Positions 5,355-8,698 of a stretch of 8,698 nucleotides of DNA are shown here, in pieces. Location of the stretch: the NCBI GenBank assembly GCA_012271065.1, contig JAAXHE010000301.1, forward strand, positions 9,808 through 18,505. Direction: 5' to 3'. This DNA is from Candidatus Latescibacterota bacterium (GTDB lineage Bacteria; Latescibacterota; UBA2968; GCA-2709665). The notes beneath the pieces were generated by a model. The model was given only the letters and a program-made list of their open reading frames with translations, did not search any database and was not told where the DNA came from. Made by a program: the position numbers and the translations under genes. The first letter of the stretch is position 1; each line of letters opens with the position of its first letter.

Positions 5355-7343
5355 GTGGTCAACATCGCAGATCAGACCTCCGAAGCCGTACCCGACGTGC
5401 GCCTGGCCGAGTCCCGTCACGTACACACGCCATGGACGCTGGCCACTTATCCTTCCCTGAATGCATGGAAAGCCCGCGCCGCGCAGATTCGCCGGCACGT
5501 CCTCGTTGTCGCGGGGCTGTATCCGCTGCCTGAGAAAAGCCCCCTCAATGCGCGCATTTTCGGCCGTGTGGAACGCGGGGGCTATTCCGTGGAGAAAGTC
5601 TTCTTCGAGTCGTTGCCGGGTTTCCTGGTGTGCGGCAACCTGTACCGTCCGTCTGACGATGGACCCCACCCGGGGATCGCCTGCCCGCACGGCCACTGCC
5701 GACGTGGTCGCCTTGAGAACGACGACGCGTCCTTTGCTTCCATCCCGGGCCGATGCATCAATCTGGCTCGACAGGGCCACGTTGTTTTTTCATACGACAT
5801 GGCGGGGTATAACGACAGCAGCCAGATCGAGCATCGGGAATTCGGCGGACGCAGGGAAGACCTGTGGGGAATCGGCGTCCTAGGGCTGCAGCTCTGGAAC
5901 AGCATCCGCGTTATCGACTTTCTGCAGGCGCTGCCGGGCGTGGACCCGGGCAGGATCGGCTGCACGGGCGCTTCGGGCGGCGGAACCCAGACCTTCCTGC
6001 TGGCAGCTGTGGACAACAGGGTCGGGGTGGCGGCCCCGGTCAATATGATTTCGGCCCATATGCAAGGCGGATGCAACTGCGAAAACCAGGGCAATCTCCG
6101 CCTGGATATCAACAACGTCGAGATCGCGGCCGCCATGGCGCCGCGCCCGCTCTTTCTGGTTTCCGCCTCCGGCGACTGGACGTGCAACACGCCCGAACTG
6201 GAATACCCTGCAATACGGGAAATCTACAGATTGTACGACGCCGCGGACAGCGTCGCGACCGCACAGGTCGATGCCGGGCACAACTATAACCGCGAGAGCC
6301 GTGAATTTGTCTACCAATGGTTCGGACGGTGGTTGCTGGGCAGGGACGAGCCATTCCAGGAAACACCCTTCACCGTCGAACCCGATGAGAATCTGCTGGT
6401 TTTCCATGACCGGAAGCCGCCCGCCGCCGCGCTGGATTCAGACGGACTCACGAGATCGTTGATCGCCCGGTCCGAGTCGCGCCTTAATGACACCCTGCCC
6501 GACACCGCTGCCTCCCTTCGCAGGTTCAAGGAGCGGATGGCGCCGGCGCTCCGGCATGCTGTCGCGGCCCGATACCCGAAGGCGCCGCATGCCAGGGATT
6601 TGGGGCGAACAAGAAGCAGGAGACATATCGTCCAGCGGCTCCTTCTCGGCCGGCCCCATTCCGGCGACCGCGTTCCGGCGCGGCTGTTTCTGCCGCGACA
6701 CGGACAGGAGAAGTCGCAGGGCACACTGCTGGTACACCCCTGCGGAACCGACGCCCTCTCCGACCCCGAGAGCGGCAGGCCCGGATCCGTCGTCGACGAC
6801 CTGCTCCGAAGGGGCCAGCGGGTTCTGACCATCAGCCCGTTCCTGGTTGGCGCTTCGCCATCAAACACCGGTCTCCGGGACACCGGGGTGCCGCATTTCC
6901 ATACCTACAACCCCAGCGACGCATCTTGCAGAATACAGGACATCCTCACGGCCCTGGCCTATCTCCAGCGCCGCGAAGACGTGACCGTCTGCCATCTGGC
7001 GGGCATGGGCGAGGCCGGACTGTGGTGCCTGTTCGCGCGTGCCCTCGCGCCCGACGTCGGGCGCACGATCGTCGACGGACACCGTTTCCGAGCCGGCGAC
7101 GACGCGCATTGGGCCGAACACCTCTTCATCCCTGCAGTCCGCGCCGCAGGCGACCTTCGCACGGCCGCCGCGCTTATCGCCCCTTCACCGCTCTATGTTC
7201 ACAATGCCGGCAACAACTTCCCCGCCGACGATTTCCATTCGTGTTACCGCGCCGCTGACGCCTGCACGGAACTGCGGATCTCTTCGCGTCGTGTCAACCG
7301 GACCGCGTTGCACGACTGGCTTACGAATCCCCCACTCCCTTAA
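5355..7343 (+). CDS. Tandem alpha/beta hydrolase, acetyl xylan esterase-like
   Basis: With the GTG start at 5355 (GAGGAG nine bases upstream) the protein has 662 residues. The N-terminal half (about 50-340) is an alpha/beta hydrolase with nucleophile S217 in the G-A-S-G-G-G elbow, acid D284 (SASGDW) and H319 (DAGHNYN), a complete triad typical of acetyl xylan esterase/dienelactone hydrolase relatives. The C-terminal half (about 430-655) has a second hydrolase-like fold in which the elbow reads GMGEAG (560-565), with glycine where serine should be, so it is probably catalytically dead and structural or substrate-binding. There is no signal peptide, so a cytosolic role in removing ester groups from imported glycans is plausible but inferred. 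The open frame extends upstream to a TTG at 5196, but that part is low-complexity and covers the leader hairpin. The phosphoesterase gene follows after 13 bp. Confidence 0.88.
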   Translation: MVNIADQTSEAVPDVRLAESRHVHTPWTLATYPSLNAWKARAAQIRRHVLVVAGLYPLPEKSPLNARIFGRVERGGYSVEKVFFESLPGFLVCGNLYRPSDDGPHPGIACPHGHCRRGRLENDDASFASIPGRCINLARQGHVVFSYDMAGYNDSSQIEHREFGGRREDLWGIGVLGLQLWNSIRVIDFLQALPGVDPGRIGCTGASGGGTQTFLLAAVDNRVGVAAPVNMISAHMQGGCNCENQGNLRLDINNVEIAAAMAPRPLFLVSASGDWTCNTPELEYPAIREIYRLYDAADSVATAQVDAGHNYNRESREFVYQWFGRWLLGRDEPFQETPFTVEPDENLLVFHDRKPPAAALDSDGLTRSLIARSESRLNDTLPDTAASLRRFKERMAPALRHAVAARYPKAPHARDLGRTRSRRHIVQRLLLGRPHSGDRVPARLFLPRHGQEKSQGTLLVHPCGTDALSDPESGRPGSVVDDLLRRGQRVLTISPFLVGASPSNTGLRDTGVPHFHTYNPSDASCRIQDILTALAYLQRREDVTVCHLAGMGEAGLWCLFARALAPDVGRTIVDGHRFRAGDDAHWAEHLFIPAVRAAGDLRTAAALIAPSPLYVHNAGNNFPADDFHSCYRAADACTELRISSRRVNRTALHDWLTNPPLP

Positions 7344-7356
7344 CCTGGACGCCTGA

Positions 7357-8667
7357 ATGAAGATCGCCCACATTTCCGACTTCCATCTCCGCCACCATCT
7401 TCCGGGCACCTCCACCATATCCCGGCGCCTGAGCCGGCACATGCCGGAGCTGATAACGCAGGCGGTGGGCCGCATTCGCGGGGAATCCCCCGATCTCGTG
7501 GTTGTTACCGGCGATCTGGCCGACCACCCGTTTTACGGGATGCACGACGAGGAGCTTATCGCCCTCGGCGAAAAAGATCTCCGCCTGGTCCGGGAATGCT
7601 TTGCGCCTCTGACATGCCCCGTCGCCTGGCTCTACGGCAACCACGACCATCCGGAGTCCTTCCGCCGTGTTTACGGCGACGTTCCCGCGGATTTCCACGT
7701 TGCCGGGCATCGCGTTCTGCTGTTTTTCGACGATGAAGTGGAAAACAACTTTCCCCAGCGCATGGGGAAGCAGCGCGAACGCTTTCTCGCCGCGATGAAT
7801 GACGACGACCCGTCGCCGCAGGTCCACCTTCAGCACTACCTCGTCGCGCCGGCGCGCGTGGGCGGCTATCCCCACGCCTACAGGGAAGCCGGCAGCCTAA
7901 AGGCGGCCCTTCTGGCCGACAGCCGGGTGCGCCTGGTACTCAGCGGTCACTATCACAAAGGGGACAGCCTGTTCAGGGAAGGCCACGTTCACTTCGCCAA
8001 TGCGCCTGCGTTCGGGGAGCCGCCGCATCCGTTTCGCATCTACGACCTGAGCGGGACAGGCATCGATCAACACGAATTTGAACTGCGTTCGACGGAAGGG
8101 CGAAGACGCAGGGCGGTCTTCCTGGATCGCGACGGTACCCTCAGTCCCGCGCCCGCCTACCGCACGGGTCCGGACGCCTTCAGCCTTCTGCCGGGCGCAG
8201 CGGAAGCGCTTGCGAAGTTGAAGCGCGCCGGATTCGCCCTGGTCGTTGTCTCGAACCAGACCGCCGTCGGACAGGGGTACGTCACCACCGAAACCGTAGG
8301 CGCCGTGAACGACCGCATGGCCGCGCTGCTTGGACCTTCCGGCGTGGAACTGGACGGGGTCTACTGCCGCTATGGCGGTCCGAACGCCGTGCTGCCGGAA
8401 CATCGAAACGTCCCGGCGGAAACCAAGCCCAGCCCCGCGATGCTGCATGCCGCAGCCGAAGACCTCAATCTGGACCTCTCCATGTCCTACATGGTCGGCG
8501 ACCGGAAGACCGACGTGGACGCCGGGCGCAACGCCGAATGCCGCGCGTCCATCCTGGTGAAGACGGGTTCCGGTCCGGAAGCGCTGACGAAGATGCCTCC
8601 CGGACACGCGGATTTCGTCGCCGGCGATCTCGCCGCCGCCGCGGACTGGATTCTGGAGTACGGATAA
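7357..8667 (+). CDS. Metallophosphoesterase fused to HAD-IIIA (GmhB-like) phosphatase
   Basis: This 436-residue fusion has two hydrolase domains. Residues 1 to about 240 are a calcineurin-like phosphoesterase with a full metal-site set: D8-x-H10, G52-D53, G-N95-H96-D-H98, H160 and H198-x-H200. After a basic linker (about 243-252), residues 253-436 form a HAD-IIIA phosphatase: nucleophile D257 and acid/base D259 in FLDRDGT, S299-N300-Q, K357, and G-D382 with D386. The closest family by eye is D-glycero-D-manno-heptose-1,7-bisphosphate phosphatase (GmhB). The zinc loop of GmhB (CxH plus CxC) is lost; only C337 remains. The ATG lies 13 bp after the esterase stop, with a weak GGA seven bases upstream, so it is likely the second gene of that operon. 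Both domains look active; the substrates are unknown. Confidence 0.9.
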   Translation: MKIAHISDFHLRHHLPGTSTISRRLSRHMPELITQAVGRIRGESPDLVVVTGDLADHPFYGMHDEELIALGEKDLRLVRECFAPLTCPVAWLYGNHDHPESFRRVYGDVPADFHVAGHRVLLFFDDEVENNFPQRMGKQRERFLAAMNDDDPSPQVHLQHYLVAPARVGGYPHAYREAGSLKAALLADSRVRLVLSGHYHKGDSLFREGHVHFANAPAFGEPPHPFRIYDLSGTGIDQHEFELRSTEGRRRRAVFLDRDGTLSPAPAYRTGPDAFSLLPGAAEALAKLKRAGFALVVVSNQTAVGQGYVTTETVGAVNDRMAALLGPSGVELDGVYCRYGGPNAVLPEHRNVPAETKPSPAMLHAAAEDLNLDLSMSYMVGDRKTDVDAGRNAECRASILVKTGSGPEALTKMPPGHADFVAGDLAAAADWILEYG

Positions 8668-8698
8668 TGGCCCTACTACCCTTTGACGGCTAACGCAC

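Noticed and set aside
5096..5365. N-terminal extension of the RidA protein
   Set aside because: The family begins at the ATG at 5095, which has a strong GGAGG site; the extension would translate through the promoter.
8667..8693. ATG overlapping the stop of the phosphoesterase-HAD gene (TAATG), suggesting a coupled next gene
   Set aside because: The frame ends after eight codons at TAA, so no gene can be supported within the window.

Overview
The window is a GC-rich bacterial chromosomal segment with six confident protein-coding genes in two divergently transcribed blocks. No rRNA, tRNA, insertion sequence, CRISPR array or phage gene was recognised. The tandem two-domain alpha/beta hydrolase (second domain without a serine), the cytosolic beta-lactamase-fold serine hydrolase and the overall gene style recall the PVC superphylum (Verrucomicrobiota, Kiritimatiellota, Planctomycetota) or neighbours such as Hydrogenedentes. 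That placement is an impression from gene families, not a phylogenetic result.

Left block, minus strand, read from about 5095 down to 300: a RidA-family enamine/imine deaminase, an RNase II/R-family (RNB) exoribonuclease, an OmpR/PhoB-type response regulator, and a serine hydrolase of the beta-lactamase/class C fold. The RidA gene has a strong ribosome binding site and a good sigma70-like promoter whose -35 overlaps a 14-bp inverted repeat. The response regulator has its own promoter-like element in the 230-bp gap behind the RNase gene. Its stop codon overlaps the Shine-Dalgarno sequence of the serine hydrolase, so those two genes are probably co-transcribed and translationally coupled. No sensor kinase lies in the window.

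Right block, plus strand, 5355 to 8667: a 662-residue tandem alpha/beta hydrolase (acetyl xylan esterase-like), followed after 13 bp by a 436-residue fusion of a calcineurin-like metallophosphoesterase to a HAD-IIIA phosphatase resembling GmhB. The 259-bp divergent gap before them holds the RidA promoter, a weak forward promoter candidate and a sizeable RNA hairpin just downstream of it.

The first 299 bp contain no gene. They carry a perfect 8-bp-stem hairpin and three perfect tandem copies of an 8-bp unit. The observations most worth following are the phosphoesterase-HAD fusion with a degenerate zinc loop, the response regulator/serine hydrolase pair, and the structured leader of the hydrolase operon. 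I do not see a clearly new defence or mobile system here.
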